Of a DNA stretch of 64,000 nucleotides, positions 18,609 to 27,284 are shown in pieces. Source of the DNA: Aeromicrobium flavum (GTDB taxonomy: Bacteria > Actinomycetota > Actinomycetes > Propionibacteriales > Nocardioidaceae); the NCBI RefSeq assembly GCF_007992115.1, contig NZ_BJZQ01000001.1, positions 434,001-498,000 on the forward strand, given 5' to 3'. Position numbers and translations under genes: made by a program. Under the pieces are notes generated by a model, which made no database searches, was not told the DNA's origin, and worked only from the letters and a program-made list of their open reading frames with translations. Every line of letters begins with the position of its first letter. Within the stretch, counting starts at the first letter, position 1.

Positions 18609-18655
18609 ATCTTCATCCCAGACGCGCCGCCTCCCGTACCCGGGGGGCTTTTTTT
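18601..18655 (+). terminator. cimA attenuator: hairpin plus intrinsic terminator
   Basis: A first stem pairs GCGTCTG (18601-18607, overlapping the leader stop codon) with CAGACGC (18620-18626). A second stem pairs GCCTCCC (18629-18635) with GGGGGGC (18642-18648), including one G-T pair. Seven T residues follow. The second stem is a strong intrinsic terminator 41 bases before cimA. An alternative antiterminator fold is expected but was not worked out in full. Confidence 0.78.
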
Positions 18656-18696
18656 GTGACTCGACCACAGGTATCGAACGACAGAGCGGGACGACC

Positions 18697-20298
18697 ATGA
18701 GCACCACCTTCGGGAAGCACGACCCGGCGGACTTCCACGTCTACGACACGACGATGCGCGACGGCGCCCAGCAGGAGGGCCTCAACCTCTCCGTGCAGGA
18801 CAAGCTGGCGATCGCGAAGCACCTCGACGACCTCGGCGTGGGCTACATCGAGGGCGGCTGGCCGGGCTCGAACCCCAAGGACACCGAGTTCTTCGCCCTG
18901 GCCGCCAAGGAGCTCGACCTGCGCCATGCGACGCTGGCCGCGTTCGGCTCGACGCGGCGTGCCGGCGTGGCCGCCGCGGACGACCCGCTGGTGGCGGCGC
19001 TGCGCGACTCGGGCGCCTCGGTCGTGACGGTCGTGGCCAAGAGCCACGACCAGCACGTGACGAAGGCCCTGCGCACCACGCTCGAGGAGAACCTCGCGAT
19101 GGTGCGCGACACCGTGACGCACCTGCGGGCCGAGGGTCAGCGGGTGTTCCTGGACTGCGAGCACTTCTTCAACGGCTTCCTCGACAACCGCGACTACGCC
19201 CTCGAGGTGGTTCGTACGGCGGCCGAGGCCGGCGCCGAGGTGGCGGTGCTGTGCGACACGAACGGCGGGATGCTGCCGCACTGGGTGGGTGACATCGTGG
19301 CCGACGTGCTGGCCTCGACCGGCGCCCGCCTGGGCATCCACGCCCACAACGACACCGGCTGCGCGGTGGCCAACTCGCTGGCGGCGGTGCAGGCTGGCGC
19401 GACCCACGTGCAGGGCTGCATCAACGGGTACGGCGAGCGCACCGGCAACGCCGACCTCGTCACGTGCGTCGCCAACCTGGAGTTCAAGCTGGGCATGAGC
19501 GTGATGCCCGAGGGCGTGCTGGCCGACGCCACGCGCATCTCGCACGCGATCAGCGAGATCACGAACTACCCGCCGGTGGCACGCCAGCCGTACACGGGCG
19601 TCTCGGCGTTCGCGCACAAGGCCGGCCTGCACGCCAGCGCGATCCGCGTGGATCCCGACCTGTACCAGCACATGGACCCGGCGCTGGTCGGCAACGACAT
19701 GCGCCTGCTGGTGTCGGAGATGGCCGGTCGCGCGACGATCGAGCTCAAGGGTCGCGAGCTGGGCTTCGACCTCTCGGGCGACAACGACCTGCTGACGAAG
19801 ATCACCGACCAGGTCAAGAAGATGGAGCAGGACGGCTACACGTTCGAGGCGGCCGACGCCTCGTTCGAGCTGCTGCTGACCGAGTCCGTGACGGGCGAGC
19901 GCCCGGCGTACTTCGACGTGGAGTCGTGGCGCGTCATCGCCGGGTCGGCCGGCGACGGCGGGGCCGAGGCGATCGTCAAGGTCGTCGCCGGCGGCACGCG
20001 CACCGCGGTGGTGGGGGAGGGCAACGGCCCGGTCAACGCCCTCGACCACGCGCTGCGCCAGGCGATCGAGCGGATCTACCCCGACGTGGCGCAGTTCCAC
20101 CTCATCGACTTCCGCGTGCGGATCCTCGACCAGGGTCACGGCACGGACGCCGTGACGCGCGTGCTGATCGAGACGACCGACGGCAAGGACTCGTGGGTGA
20201 CGGTGGGCGTGGGCGCGAACATGATCGAGGCGTCGTTCGAGGCCCTCGTGGACGCGCTGACGTACGGCCTGCGCCTTCACGGGGTGGCGACGCCGTAG
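18697..20298 (+). CDS. cimA: Citramalate synthase
   Basis: The 533-residue enzyme condenses pyruvate with acetyl-CoA to citramalate, the entry to the threonine-independent isoleucine route. The TIM-barrel domain opens with VYDTTMRDGAQQEG, holding the metal Asp and catalytic Arg, and includes EGGWPGSNPKD, GIHAHNDTGCAVAN and the conserved HKAGLHASAI. A C-terminal LeuA-type regulatory domain (about 390-530) is the usual site of isoleucine feedback. EGGWPGSNPKD and the length separate it from LeuA (2-isopropylmalate synthase). Its 3' end overlaps the convergent HNH gene by 22 bases. Confidence 0.92.
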   Translation: MSTTFGKHDPADFHVYDTTMRDGAQQEGLNLSVQDKLAIAKHLDDLGVGYIEGGWPGSNPKDTEFFALAAKELDLRHATLAAFGSTRRAGVAAADDPLVAALRDSGASVVTVVAKSHDQHVTKALRTTLEENLAMVRDTVTHLRAEGQRVFLDCEHFFNGFLDNRDYALEVVRTAAEAGAEVAVLCDTNGGMLPHWVGDIVADVLASTGARLGIHAHNDTGCAVANSLAAVQAGATHVQGCINGYGERTGNADLVTCVANLEFKLGMSVMPEGVLADATRISHAISEITNYPPVARQPYTGVSAFAHKAGLHASAIRVDPDLYQHMDPALVGNDMRLLVSEMAGRATIELKGRELGFDLSGDNDLLTKITDQVKKMEQDGYTFEAADASFELLLTESVTGERPAYFDVESWRVIAGSAGDGGAEAIVKVVAGGTRTAVVGEGNGPVNALDHALRQAIERIYPDVAQFHLIDFRVRILDQGHGTDAVTRVLIETTDGKDSWVTVGVGANMIEASFEALVDALTYGLRLHGVATP

Positions 20299-21425
20299 CT
20301 CATGGGCGCGTCGAGGTGCCGGTCGTCGAGGTGACCGTGCGACTTCATGTTGTGGTGCTTCCGGCAGAGGCACCTGAGGTTGTGAGCGGAGGTTTCGCCG
20401 CCTGACTCGTAGTCCCGGGCGTGGTCGAGATCGGTCTCGGATACCGGGGCCCGGCAGCCGGCCACCCGACAGGTGCCGTCCCTCCAGTGCAGCGCCTGTC
20501 GCAGCGACTCCGTGGGCCGGTAGGCGAGGATCGTGGTGTCCAGGACCTGCCCGACCGGGTCGAGCACGAGTCGCCTGAACACGGTGTGCTCGCTGGCCGC
20601 CAGTTCGCGCACCCACGCCTGGCCGAGCGGCTCACCGTCGCGGGTGACGCCGGGGCCCTCGGTGTAGCCGATGAGGTCGGTGGCGGCGATGCTGATGGCG
20701 ATCTCGGCGCGGATGTCGGTCTCGGTGCCGGTGCACGACGTGAGCCAGTGGGCGAGCAGGTCGGCCTGCTTCTGCTCGCGGGTGCGCCGGTCCTTCTCGC
20801 CGGTCTCGGGATCGACGGCGGGCAGTGCTCGGGCTGCCTTGCGCAGTCGCTCGGCTGCGGCGATCGCGACGCCGGTGGGCAGCAGTGCCGCGAGCCAGCT
20901 GGTGCCGTCGCTGAGGTGCGTGACGGTCACCCGGCGCTGTTCGACGGCCCCGGCGGTCTCCTCTGCGGTCTTCTCAGGCTCGACCCGGGCCCGGAACCGG
21001 CGCAGCCAGGCGCGCAGCTCGGCCACGGTGTGCGCTGCGGCGTACTCGACCACGGACTGCTCGAGCTTGGCCCAGCTGGCGCGCTCGACGAGGCGCTCGG
21101 CGGTGTCGGCGATGGCGCTCGCACGGGCGGCATCGATGTCGCCGACTCCGAACGCGTCCCACACCATCGGGGTGCGCTCGCGCAGGGTCTCAGTCTCGAA
21201 CACGATCGCCCAGACCCGGCGCTCGGTCACCTTGAGGACCTGCGCGACCTCGAGGGTCACCTCGCGCCGGGCCAGTTCCTTGCCCAGGACGATCTCGTCC
21301 GAGCGGTCGATCTCGGCGACCCTCCGCCGATGGTGCGCGGCGACGAACTTCCACTCCTCGAACTCCGCGACGGCACGCGTGCGACGGACGCCGTCGAGCA
21401 TGCGGGCCGTGAGTTCCGAGGTCAT
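20277..21425 (-). CDS. DUF222 / HNH endonuclease-like protein (13E12 family)
   Basis: The 382-residue protein has an N-terminal DUF222 region (about 1-270) and a C-terminal HNH domain. The HNH residues are seen in CRVAGCRAPVSETDLDHARDYESGG and NLRCLCRKHHNMKSHG, with CxxxxC-type metal cysteines. This family exists in many copies in actinobacterial genomes and resembles the mycobacterial 13E12 repeat proteins. Its role, mobile or otherwise, is not settled. Its 3' end lies inside the end of cimA. Confidence 0.88.
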   Translation of the reverse strand: MTSELTARMLDGVRRTRAVAEFEEWKFVAAHHRRRVAEIDRSDEIVLGKELARREVTLEVAQVLKVTERRVWAIVFETETLRERTPMVWDAFGVGDIDAARASAIADTAERLVERASWAKLEQSVVEYAAAHTVAELRAWLRRFRARVEPEKTAEETAGAVEQRRVTVTHLSDGTSWLAALLPTGVAIAAAERLRKAARALPAVDPETGEKDRRTREQKQADLLAHWLTSCTGTETDIRAEIAISIAATDLIGYTEGPGVTRDGEPLGQAWVRELAASEHTVFRRLVLDPVGQVLDTTILAYRPTESLRQALHWRDGTCRVAGCRAPVSETDLDHARDYESGGETSAHNLRCLCRKHHNMKSHGHLDDRHLDAPMSYGVATP

Positions 21426-21431
21426 GTTCCC

Positions 21432-21437
21432 AACCTA
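21432..21437 (-). promoter_or_regulatory. Leaderless-type -10 element of the DUF222/HNH gene
   Basis: On the minus strand TAGGTT lies 6 bases before the ATG at 21425. Confidence 0.5.
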
Positions 21438-21501
21438 GGGACCCCCTCCGACACCCGTTCAGGTCGCGGGATGGAGGACGTTTCTGCCTCGAACGGCTGA
21501 G

Positions 21502-21654
21502 TCAACCGAGGAAAGAGAGAGGGACGACGCCGATGATGACGAGGGCGATCACGACCGCCACCACGAGGAGGAGCGAATTGTCCTGGGGAGACGACCCGGG
21601 GCGCCACAGGTACCCGGGAAAGTCCCGTTCCTTGTCCTCGTCACGGTCGCTCAC
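21502..21654 (-). CDS. Small single-span membrane protein
   Basis: A 50-residue protein starts with GTG, which overlaps the stop of the upstream VOC gene by four bases (GTGA). A charged N-terminal half (SDRDEDKERDFPGYLWRPG) is followed by one hydrophobic span, LLLVVAVVIALVIIGVVPL. No function is recognised. Translational coupling supports that it is real. Confidence 0.6.
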   Translation of the reverse strand: MSDRDEDKERDFPGYLWRPGSSPQDNSLLLVVAVVIALVIIGVVPLSFLG

Positions 21655-22250
21655 ACGCCCTCCCAGGCGAACCCATCCGGATCGCTGAAGGACCCGTCGT
21701 CGCTGGTGACGACCAGTCGCGCGGGCCCTGATCCCGTCGCGGAGACTCCGGCGGCCTTGGCCAGGGCCTCGCGCTTGAGCAGCGTGAGCTGGATCGGTGC
21801 CGTGCCGAACTCGACGTACTTGCGGCCGTAGCTCTTGGTCACCGTGAAGCCGCGCTCGGCGTAGAACTCCCGGCTTGCGGCCACGTCGGTCACACCGAGC
21901 TGGAGCACGACGTCCTCGATCCGCCCCGTGGGAGGTCCGACGTCCTTCTTCGTGGACGAGGCGATCGTGCAGATCGTCCCGTCCGGGGCCCGGACGACTC
22001 CTCCGTAGCCCCACAGCGACTTCTTCGCGGGCTTGAGAGCCTCTCCGCCCGCCGCGACGCCCTTCGCGACGACGTCGTCCACGTCGCTCGGGCGGGGCAC
22101 GACCAGGGACAGGGTGAACCCCTCGAAGCCGGACGATGAGCTCTCCGAGGCACGGACACGCACGTGGTCGTGCACGCCGAGCGCGGCGTAGAAGCGCTCC
22201 GCGGTCACCACGTCGGTCGCGCCGATCGTGACATGGTCGATGCTCGCCAT
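21651..22250 (-). CDS. VOC (glyoxalase/bleomycin-resistance fold) protein
   Basis: The 199-residue protein has two vicinal-oxygen-chelate modules, about 1-110 (SIDHVTIGATDVVTAERFYAAL) and 120-199 (EDVVLQLGVTDVAASREFYAE, ending DPDGFAWEGV). The substrate is unknown. The ATG at 22250 is chosen over one 12 codons upstream because the family N-terminus starts there and a TATCGT element stands 6 bases before it. Confidence 0.75.
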   Translation of the reverse strand: MASIDHVTIGATDVVTAERFYAALGVHDHVRVRASESSSSGFEGFTLSLVVPRPSDVDDVVAKGVAAGGEALKPAKKSLWGYGGVVRAPDGTICTIASSTKKDVGPPTGRIEDVVLQLGVTDVAASREFYAERGFTVTKSYGRKYVEFGTAPIQLTLLKREALAKAAGVSATGSGPARLVVTSDDGSFSDPDGFAWEGV

Positions 22251-22256
22251 GCCCCC

Positions 22257-22262
22257 ACGATA
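22257..22262 (-). promoter_or_regulatory. Leaderless-type -10 element of the VOC gene
   Basis: On the minus strand TATCGT lies 6 bases before the ATG at 22250. Confidence 0.5.
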
Positions 22263-22313
22263 AGTCGCTCCGCCGGTCTCCGGCACCCCCCGGACGGCGG
22301 CCCGTCGTGCGCC

Positions 22314-23126
22314 TCAGCCGTAGTAGGTGGCGATCAGCTGGTCGTCGATCTCGTGCACGCGGACGGGCAGTCCGTAGATGTCCTCGAGGAGGTCGGGCTG
22401 CATGATCTGGGCGGGGGAGCCGCACGCGGCGACCCTGCCGTCGCGCATGGCGACGATGGTGTCGGCGTAGCAGGAGGCGACGTTGATGTCGTGCACGACG
22501 ACCACGATGGTCCGGCCCAGCTCGCGGGCGGCGTCGCGCAGCCGGCCCATCATCGCGACAGCATGGCGCAGGTCGAGGTTGTTGAGCGGCTCGTCGAGGA
22601 GCACCACGTCGGTGTCCTGGCACAGCACCATCGCGACGAACGCACGCTGGCGCTGACCGCCCGAGAGCTGGTCGAGGAAGCGGTCGGCGAGCCCGGTCAG
22701 GTCGAGGTACTCCAGGGCCTTCTCGACGTGCACCAGGTCGTCGCCGGTCGGCCGTCCCTTGGAGTGCGGGTAGCGGCCGAAGGTGACGAGCTCGCGCACG
22801 GTGAGCCGGATGTCGAGGTGGTTCTCCTGACGCAGGACGGCCATCGCCTTCGCGAGCTCGTCGCTGCGACTGGTGGCCACGTCGAGTCCGGCCACGGTGA
22901 CCCGTCCGCCGTCGGCGGCGAGGAGTCGGCCGACGATCGACAGCAGGGTCGACTTGCCGGCGCCGTTCGGGCCGATGAGGGCCGTCACGCCACCCAGCGG
23001 GAGGTCGAGGTGGACGTCGTCGACCACCACGGTGCGGCCGTACCGCTTGGTGACGCCCTCGGCGCGGATCCCGGGCCGGTCGATGCCGACGCACGCGCGC
23101 AGGTCGGTGGAAGCGGTGACGGTCAT
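22314..23126 (-). CDS. Siderophore ABC transporter, ATP-binding protein
   Basis: The 270-residue ATPase of the FecE/YclP type has Walker A GPNGAGKST, Q-loop LRQEN, signature LSGGQRQRAFVA, Walker B VVLLDEP and the switch His in VVVHDINVA. It drives the two permeases encoded upstream. The start overlaps the preceding permease stop by four bases. It is the last gene of a four-gene minus-strand iron-uptake operon. Confidence 0.92.
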   Translation of the reverse strand: MTVTASTDLRACVGIDRPGIRAEGVTKRYGRTVVVDDVHLDLPLGGVTALIGPNGAGKSTLLSIVGRLLAADGGRVTVAGLDVATSRSDELAKAMAVLRQENHLDIRLTVRELVTFGRYPHSKGRPTGDDLVHVEKALEYLDLTGLADRFLDQLSGGQRQRAFVAMVLCQDTDVVLLDEPLNNLDLRHAVAMMGRLRDAARELGRTIVVVVHDINVASCYADTIVAMRDGRVAACGSPAQIMQPDLLEDIYGLPVRVHEIDDQLIATYYG

Positions 23127-24124
23127 GCGAGGTTCCTCCTGGCGCGGTGGATCAGCAGGGCGATGAAGGTGAGGCCGCCGACGAGCTCGATGACGACCGA
23201 CAAGGTGGTGGTGACCTCGAGCAGGCGCTCGAGCACGAACTGTCCGCCGACGAGGCAGATGACGGCGGACAGGCCGGCCATCGGCAGCACGACGGCGTGC
23301 CGGTGGGTGCCGGCCAGCTGGTAGGCGAGGTGGGCCACGAGCAGCCCGAAGAACGTGATCGGCCCGACCAGGGCGGTCGACACCGACACCAGGACTGCGA
23401 CGAGGGCGAGCACGCGGGTGGTCTCGCGGCGGTGGTCGACGCCGAGGCTCGTGGCCGGTCCGGCACCGAGGGCCAGGACGTCGTAGACGCGCAGCCGGCG
23501 CACGACCAGGGCGGTGGCGACCGCGACGACGACGGCGGTGGCCCAGACGAGGTCCTCGTCGACGGTGGTGAACGACGCGAACATCAGGTTCTGCAGCACC
23601 TGGAACTCGCTGGGGTCGATCAGCCGTTGCAGGAACGCGGCGATGCTGCGGAACAGCGTGGCGAAGACCATGCCGACGAGGATCAGCACGTGCAGCTCGT
23701 ATCGGCCCGAGGAGAAGAGCCAGCGGAACAGGGTCAGGGCGAACACCAGCATCAGCAGCGTCTCGAGCGCGAACTGCAGCCGCGGGTCGGTGCCGTTCAG
23801 CAGCGAGGCGGAGAACGCGAAGACGACGACCGTCTGGACGAGCACGTAGAGGGCGTCGAACCCCATCAGCGCCGGGGTGAGGATGCGGTTGCCGGTCACG
23901 GTCTGGAACAGCACCGTCGACATCGCGATCGCCCAGCCGACCAGGACCAGGGCGACGAGGCGGCGCACCCGCAGCGGCACCACGAAGTCGGCGTAGCCGT
24001 GGGTGTCGGCGAGCAGGAAGCCGGCGACCACGGCGAGGGCGATCACGGCGGTGATCGCGACGCGGGTCGACGGGGCCAGGCGGCGCGCCGGGAGGGTGGC
24101 GGTCTCAGGAGGCACGGGGCGCAC
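23123..24124 (-). CDS. Siderophore ABC transporter, FecCD-family permease 2
   Basis: The 333-residue integral membrane protein has about nine to ten hydrophobic spans. It shows the FecCD coupling region GPITFFGLLVAHLAYQLAG, which faces the ATPase. It overlaps the preceding permease gene by 20 bases, and the two probably form a heterodimeric channel. Confidence 0.9.
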   Translation of the reverse strand: MRPVPPETATLPARRLAPSTRVAITAVIALAVVAGFLLADTHGYADFVVPLRVRRLVALVLVGWAIAMSTVLFQTVTGNRILTPALMGFDALYVLVQTVVVFAFSASLLNGTDPRLQFALETLLMLVFALTLFRWLFSSGRYELHVLILVGMVFATLFRSIAAFLQRLIDPSEFQVLQNLMFASFTTVDEDLVWATAVVVAVATALVVRRLRVYDVLALGAGPATSLGVDHRRETTRVLALVAVLVSVSTALVGPITFFGLLVAHLAYQLAGTHRHAVVLPMAGLSAVICLVGGQFVLERLLEVTTTLSVVIELVGGLTFIALLIHRARRNLA

Positions 24125-25064
24125 TCCTCAGCAGCAGCACCAGGAAGAACGCCGCGCCGAGCACGCCCATCACGGTGCCGACCGGGATCTCGTAGGGGTA
24201 GCGCACGAGCCGGCCGACGATGTCGCACGCGAGCACGAGTCCGGAGCCCAGGACGGCCACCCACGGCAGGCCGCGCCGGGCGTTGTCGCCGACGAGCGTG
24301 CTGACGACGTTGGGGACGACGAGGCCGAGGAACGGGATGACGCCGACGGTCACGACGACCACCGCACTGACCACCGAGACGATGGTCAGGCCGACCGCGA
24401 CGACGGCGCGGTGGTCGAGGCCGGCGTTCGTCGAGAAGGTCTCGCCCATGCCGGCGACGGTGAAGCGGTCGGCGGCGAGGAAGGCCACCACGACGAGGCC
24501 GGCCACCAGCCAGAGCAGCTCGTAGCGGCCGATCAGGATGCCGGAGAAGTCGCCGGTCATCCAGCTGTTGAGGGTCTGCAGCAGGTCGCGGTGGAACGCC
24601 AGGAAGGTGGTCACCGCGGCGATGACACCGCCCAGCATCAGGCCGATCAGCGGCACGAGGATCGTCTCGCGCACGGGCATCAGCCGGACCACGCGCAGGA
24701 AGAGCCAGGTGCCGGCCAGCGCGAAGAGCGCCGCGGTGCCCATCTTGGCCATCAGCGGCGCGCCGGGAGCCAGCAGCGTGATGACCACGAGCCCCAGCCC
24801 GGCGGCCTCGGTGGTGCCCACGGTCGACGGCTCGACGAAGCGGTTGCGCACCAGCAGCTGCATCAGCAGGCCGCAGACCGCGAGGGCGGCGCCGGCGAGG
24901 ACGAGGGCCACGGTGCGGGGGAGGCGGGAGACCCACAGCACCTCCCAGGAGAGGTCGGCGACGCCCACCATCGTGCTGGCGGCGGCCAGCACGAGGAGCC
25001 CGACGACCCCGCCGACCAGTGCGGCCGGCGGGGTCGTGCGAGTGGGGTGACTGGTGACCGTCAT
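24105..25064 (-). CDS. Siderophore ABC transporter, FecCD-family permease 1
   Basis: The 319-residue polytopic protein is typical of FecCD/BtuC permeases: LSWEVLWVSRLPRTVALVLAG near the N-terminus, GTTEAAGLGL, and GVIPFLGLVVPNVVSTLVGD as the ATPase-contact loop. The ATG at 25064 is chosen because the family begins there; the longer frame upstream reads through the binding-protein gene. It lies two bases after the binding-protein stop. Confidence 0.9.
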   Translation of the reverse strand: MTVTSHPTRTTPPAALVGGVVGLLVLAAASTMVGVADLSWEVLWVSRLPRTVALVLAGAALAVCGLLMQLLVRNRFVEPSTVGTTEAAGLGLVVITLLAPGAPLMAKMGTAALFALAGTWLFLRVVRLMPVRETILVPLIGLMLGGVIAAVTTFLAFHRDLLQTLNSWMTGDFSGILIGRYELLWLVAGLVVVAFLAADRFTVAGMGETFSTNAGLDHRAVVAVGLTIVSVVSAVVVVTVGVIPFLGLVVPNVVSTLVGDNARRGLPWVAVLGSGLVLACDIVGRLVRYPYEIPVGTVMGVLGAAFFLVLLLRSAPRAS

Positions 25065-25066
25065 GG

Positions 25067-26029
25067 TCAGGCCAGGCTCTTCTCGATGTCGTCGATCAGG
25101 GTGCCCAGGCTGGTCAGGCCGCCGACGACGATGTACCAGGCCTCGGCGTCGACGTAGGTGACCTTCTCGTTCTTCCACGCGGAGGTCTTCTTGACGAGGG
25201 CGTTGTCGAGGATCTCCTCGGCGGACTTGCCCTCCTCGCCGATCGCGGCGTCGCGGTCGACGACGTAGAGCAGGTCGGGGTTCGCCTTGCGGATGTACTC
25301 GAACGAGACGGCCTCGCCGTGGCGCGACTCGGTGTCGCCCAGCTCACCGGTGACGGGGGTGACGCCGAAGACGTCGTGCACGAAGCCGAAGCGTGAGTTG
25401 AGGGAGTAGGCCGTGACCTCGCCACCGCTGGTCAGCAGGACGAGGCCCTTGCCGGCGCCGCCGGCCTGCTTCTTCACCGCGGCGATGCGGTCGTCGTAGC
25501 CGGCGAGGATCTTCTCGGCCTGCTGCTCCTCCTCGAAGATGCTGGCCAGCGTCAGGATGTTCTTCCGCGAGCTCTCGAGGTAGGCGTTCTCGTCGACCGA
25601 CATGTCGAGCACCGGGACGCCGTCGAAGTTCTTCTCGAGAGTGTCGTGCATGGCCGCGGAGCGGCCGCCGACGATGATCAGGTCGGGCTTCGCGCGCGGG
25701 ATCGCCTCGAGGTCGGGCTCGAAGAGGTCGCCCACCGCGAGGTAGTCGTCGCCGGCGTACTTCTTCAGGTAGGACGGCGTGGCGCCGCCCTTGGCGACGC
25801 CGGTGACGGCGTCGACGCCGAGCGTGTCGAGGGTGTCGAGGACGCCCATGTCGAAGACCACGACGCTCTTCGGGTTCAGCGGCACCTCCTCCTCGCCGAG
25901 GGCGTCGGTGACGGTGATCGTCTTCGTGTCACCGCCGGAGGCGGCCTCGTTCTCGTTGGCGCACGCGCTGAGTGCGAGGCCGAGCAGGGGAAGGGCGAGA
26001 ACAGCGGTGAGGTGACGGTGCAAGGTCAT
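25067..26029 (-). CDS. Siderophore-binding lipoprotein
   Basis: The 320-residue periplasmic-binding-type protein has a lipoprotein signal peptide (lipobox LSAC, Cys near residue 23) and a TroA/FepB-like fold. Conserved stretches are PLNPKSVVVFDMGVLDTLDTLG, RAKPDLIIVGGRSA and KNEKVTYVDAEAWYI. Overall similarity is to YclQ/CeuA-type receptors for catecholate siderophores; the exact ligand is inferred. It heads the operon, and a DtxR/IdeR-like box stands 25 bases upstream of the start. Confidence 0.9.
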   Translation of the reverse strand: MTLHRHLTAVLALPLLGLALSACANENEAASGGDTKTITVTDALGEEEVPLNPKSVVVFDMGVLDTLDTLGVDAVTGVAKGGATPSYLKKYAGDDYLAVGDLFEPDLEAIPRAKPDLIIVGGRSAAMHDTLEKNFDGVPVLDMSVDENAYLESSRKNILTLASIFEEEQQAEKILAGYDDRIAAVKKQAGGAGKGLVLLTSGGEVTAYSLNSRFGFVHDVFGVTPVTGELGDTESRHGEAVSFEYIRKANPDLLYVVDRDAAIGEEGKSAEEILDNALVKKTSAWKNEKVTYVDAEAWYIVVGGLTSLGTLIDDIEKSLA

Positions 26030-26053
26030 ACAGGGTCCGTTCGAGCTAGTCAG

Positions 26054-26072
26054 TGAGGTAAGGCGACACTAA
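26054..26072 (-). promoter_or_regulatory. DtxR/IdeR-like iron box
   Basis: The 19-base site fits the actinobacterial iron-repressor consensus TWAGGTWAGSCTWACCTWA at 15 of 19 positions (counted by eye). It stands just upstream of the siderophore-binding lipoprotein gene, where iron-bound DtxR/IdeR would block transcription of the importer. Confidence 0.6.
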
Positions 26073-26119
26073 CTTAGCCTGCCCTTCGGAGGGCCTCGCC
26101 CCGGGGCCGCCGGCCGAGC

Positions 26120-26635
26120 TCACCTGACCGTCGCGACGTCCTCGATCGTGTCCTGCTCGGGGTCCCACCAGCGCAGGCGGTCGGCGACCAGCTCGCGCGG
26201 CGCGTCGGTGGCATCCAGGACCTCGAGGGCCGCCGTGAGCAGTCGGCTGGGAACGCGTCGCGCCAGCGTGACGTGAGGGGTCCAGACGGGGTGTCGCAGG
26301 GCGGGGACGAGCGCCCGCACGCGGGCGACCGCGGCAGCCAGCGTGGGGTCGGGCTCGACGAGGTGCGCGATGGTCATGCGAGGTCCGTGGCCGAAGAGGA
26401 CGAGGCCGCGCACCTCCACGCGCGCCGGCAGGAGCGGTCCGATCTCGTCACGGGCGACCGACACCACCGAGGGGTCGATCTCGGCGGCTGCCACCAGGGT
26501 CAGGTGCGGCGCGTTGGTCATCGAGCGGTGGTCAGCCTGCGAGGGGAGCCCGGCGGCCCGGAGCGCCTCCCACTGCGCCACGACGGCGCTGTCGGACGAG
26601 GGCTCGAAGCTGATCTCGAGGGCTTGGTCGGGCAT
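26120..26635 (-). CDS. 2'-5' RNA ligase-like (2H phosphoesterase) protein
   Basis: The 171-residue protein carries two HxTx motifs, PHLTL and PHVTLAR, about 85 residues apart. These are the catalytic histidine pairs of the 2H phosphoesterase superfamily. Family members act on cyclic phosphates or 2'-5' linked RNA; the substrate here is unknown. The ATG at 26635 is chosen over an upstream one because it has TATCCT 6 bases before it. It is divergent from the RBBP9-like gene. Confidence 0.75.
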   Translation of the reverse strand: MPDQALEISFEPSSDSAVVAQWEALRAAGLPSQADHRSMTNAPHLTLVAAAEIDPSVVSVARDEIGPLLPARVEVRGLVLFGHGPRMTIAHLVEPDPTLAAAVARVRALVPALRHPVWTPHVTLARRVPSRLLTAALEVLDATDAPRELVADRLRWWDPEQDTIEDVATVR

Positions 26636-26641
26636 GGGTGG

Positions 26642-26647
26642 AGGATA
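26642..26647 (-). promoter_or_regulatory. Leaderless-type -10 element of the 2H phosphoesterase gene
   Basis: On the minus strand TATCCT lies 6 bases before the ATG at 26635. Confidence 0.5.
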
Positions 26648-26705
26648 GGTCAGCGGCGCCCGAGGCGGCGCGACGAATCGGTGGGTCACGACGAGAGGAC
26701 GGCGA

Positions 26706-27242
26706 GTGAGCCGCAGGGCGATCATCTTCCACGGGACCGGCGCACATCCCGACGTGGTGTGGCTGCCGTGGCTGCGCGGGCGACTGGCCGAGCGCGGGTA
26801 CGAGGTCGAGGTACCCCACTACCCCGACCTCAACGTCGAATCGATCACCACGTTCCTGCCGAAGGTGCTGGCCCACCACACCTTCGACGCGGACACGGTC
26901 CTGGTCGGGCACTCGGGAGGGGCGGCCCTGCTGCTCGCGATCCTCGAGAGCATCGACGCGACCGTCGATCAGGCCATCCTCGTCGCGGGCTACTGCACCC
27001 GGCCCGGTGCCGAGGCCGAGCCCGTCCTGCAGGACTCCTACGACTGGGCGGCGATCCGTTCCCATGTCCGCGACCTCTACGTCATCAACTCCCGGGAGGA
27101 CCCGTACGGATGCGACGCCACCCAGGGTCGCGCGATGCACGAACGACTCGGCGGCACCCAGATCATCCGAGACGACGGCCACTTCGGAGACGTCGACCAG
27201 CCGTACGAGTCGTTCGAGCTCCTCGACCGGCTCATCGACTGA
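26706..27242 (+). CDS. RBBP9/YdeN-family serine hydrolase
   Basis: The 178-residue alpha/beta hydrolase begins AIIFHGTGAHPDVVWLPWL. The nucleophile Ser is in VLVGHSGGAALL, a candidate Asp in NSREDPYG and the His in DDGHFGD. It lacks a lid domain, as usual for this family, and the natural substrate is unknown. The GTG start follows GAGAGGA. Confidence 0.8.
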   Translation: MSRRAIIFHGTGAHPDVVWLPWLRGRLAERGYEVEVPHYPDLNVESITTFLPKVLAHHTFDADTVLVGHSGGAALLLAILESIDATVDQAILVAGYCTRPGAEAEPVLQDSYDWAAIRSHVRDLYVINSREDPYGCDATQGRAMHERLGGTQIIRDDGHFGDVDQPYESFELLDRLID

Positions 27243-27271
27243 GAGGTCGTGGACCGTCCCTCGCCGCTCCG

Positions 27272-27277
27272 TATGCT
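27272..27277 (+). promoter_or_regulatory. Leaderless-type -10 element of the ABM-domain gene
   Basis: TATGCT lies 7 bases before the ATG at 27285 and favours that start over an upstream GTG. Confidence 0.5.
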
Positions 27278-27284
27278 GCGGGGC

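Noticed and set aside
26068-26087. Second DtxR/IdeR box next to the first
   Set aside because: Only about 13 of 19 consensus positions match, which is not above what similar A/T-rich spots give.
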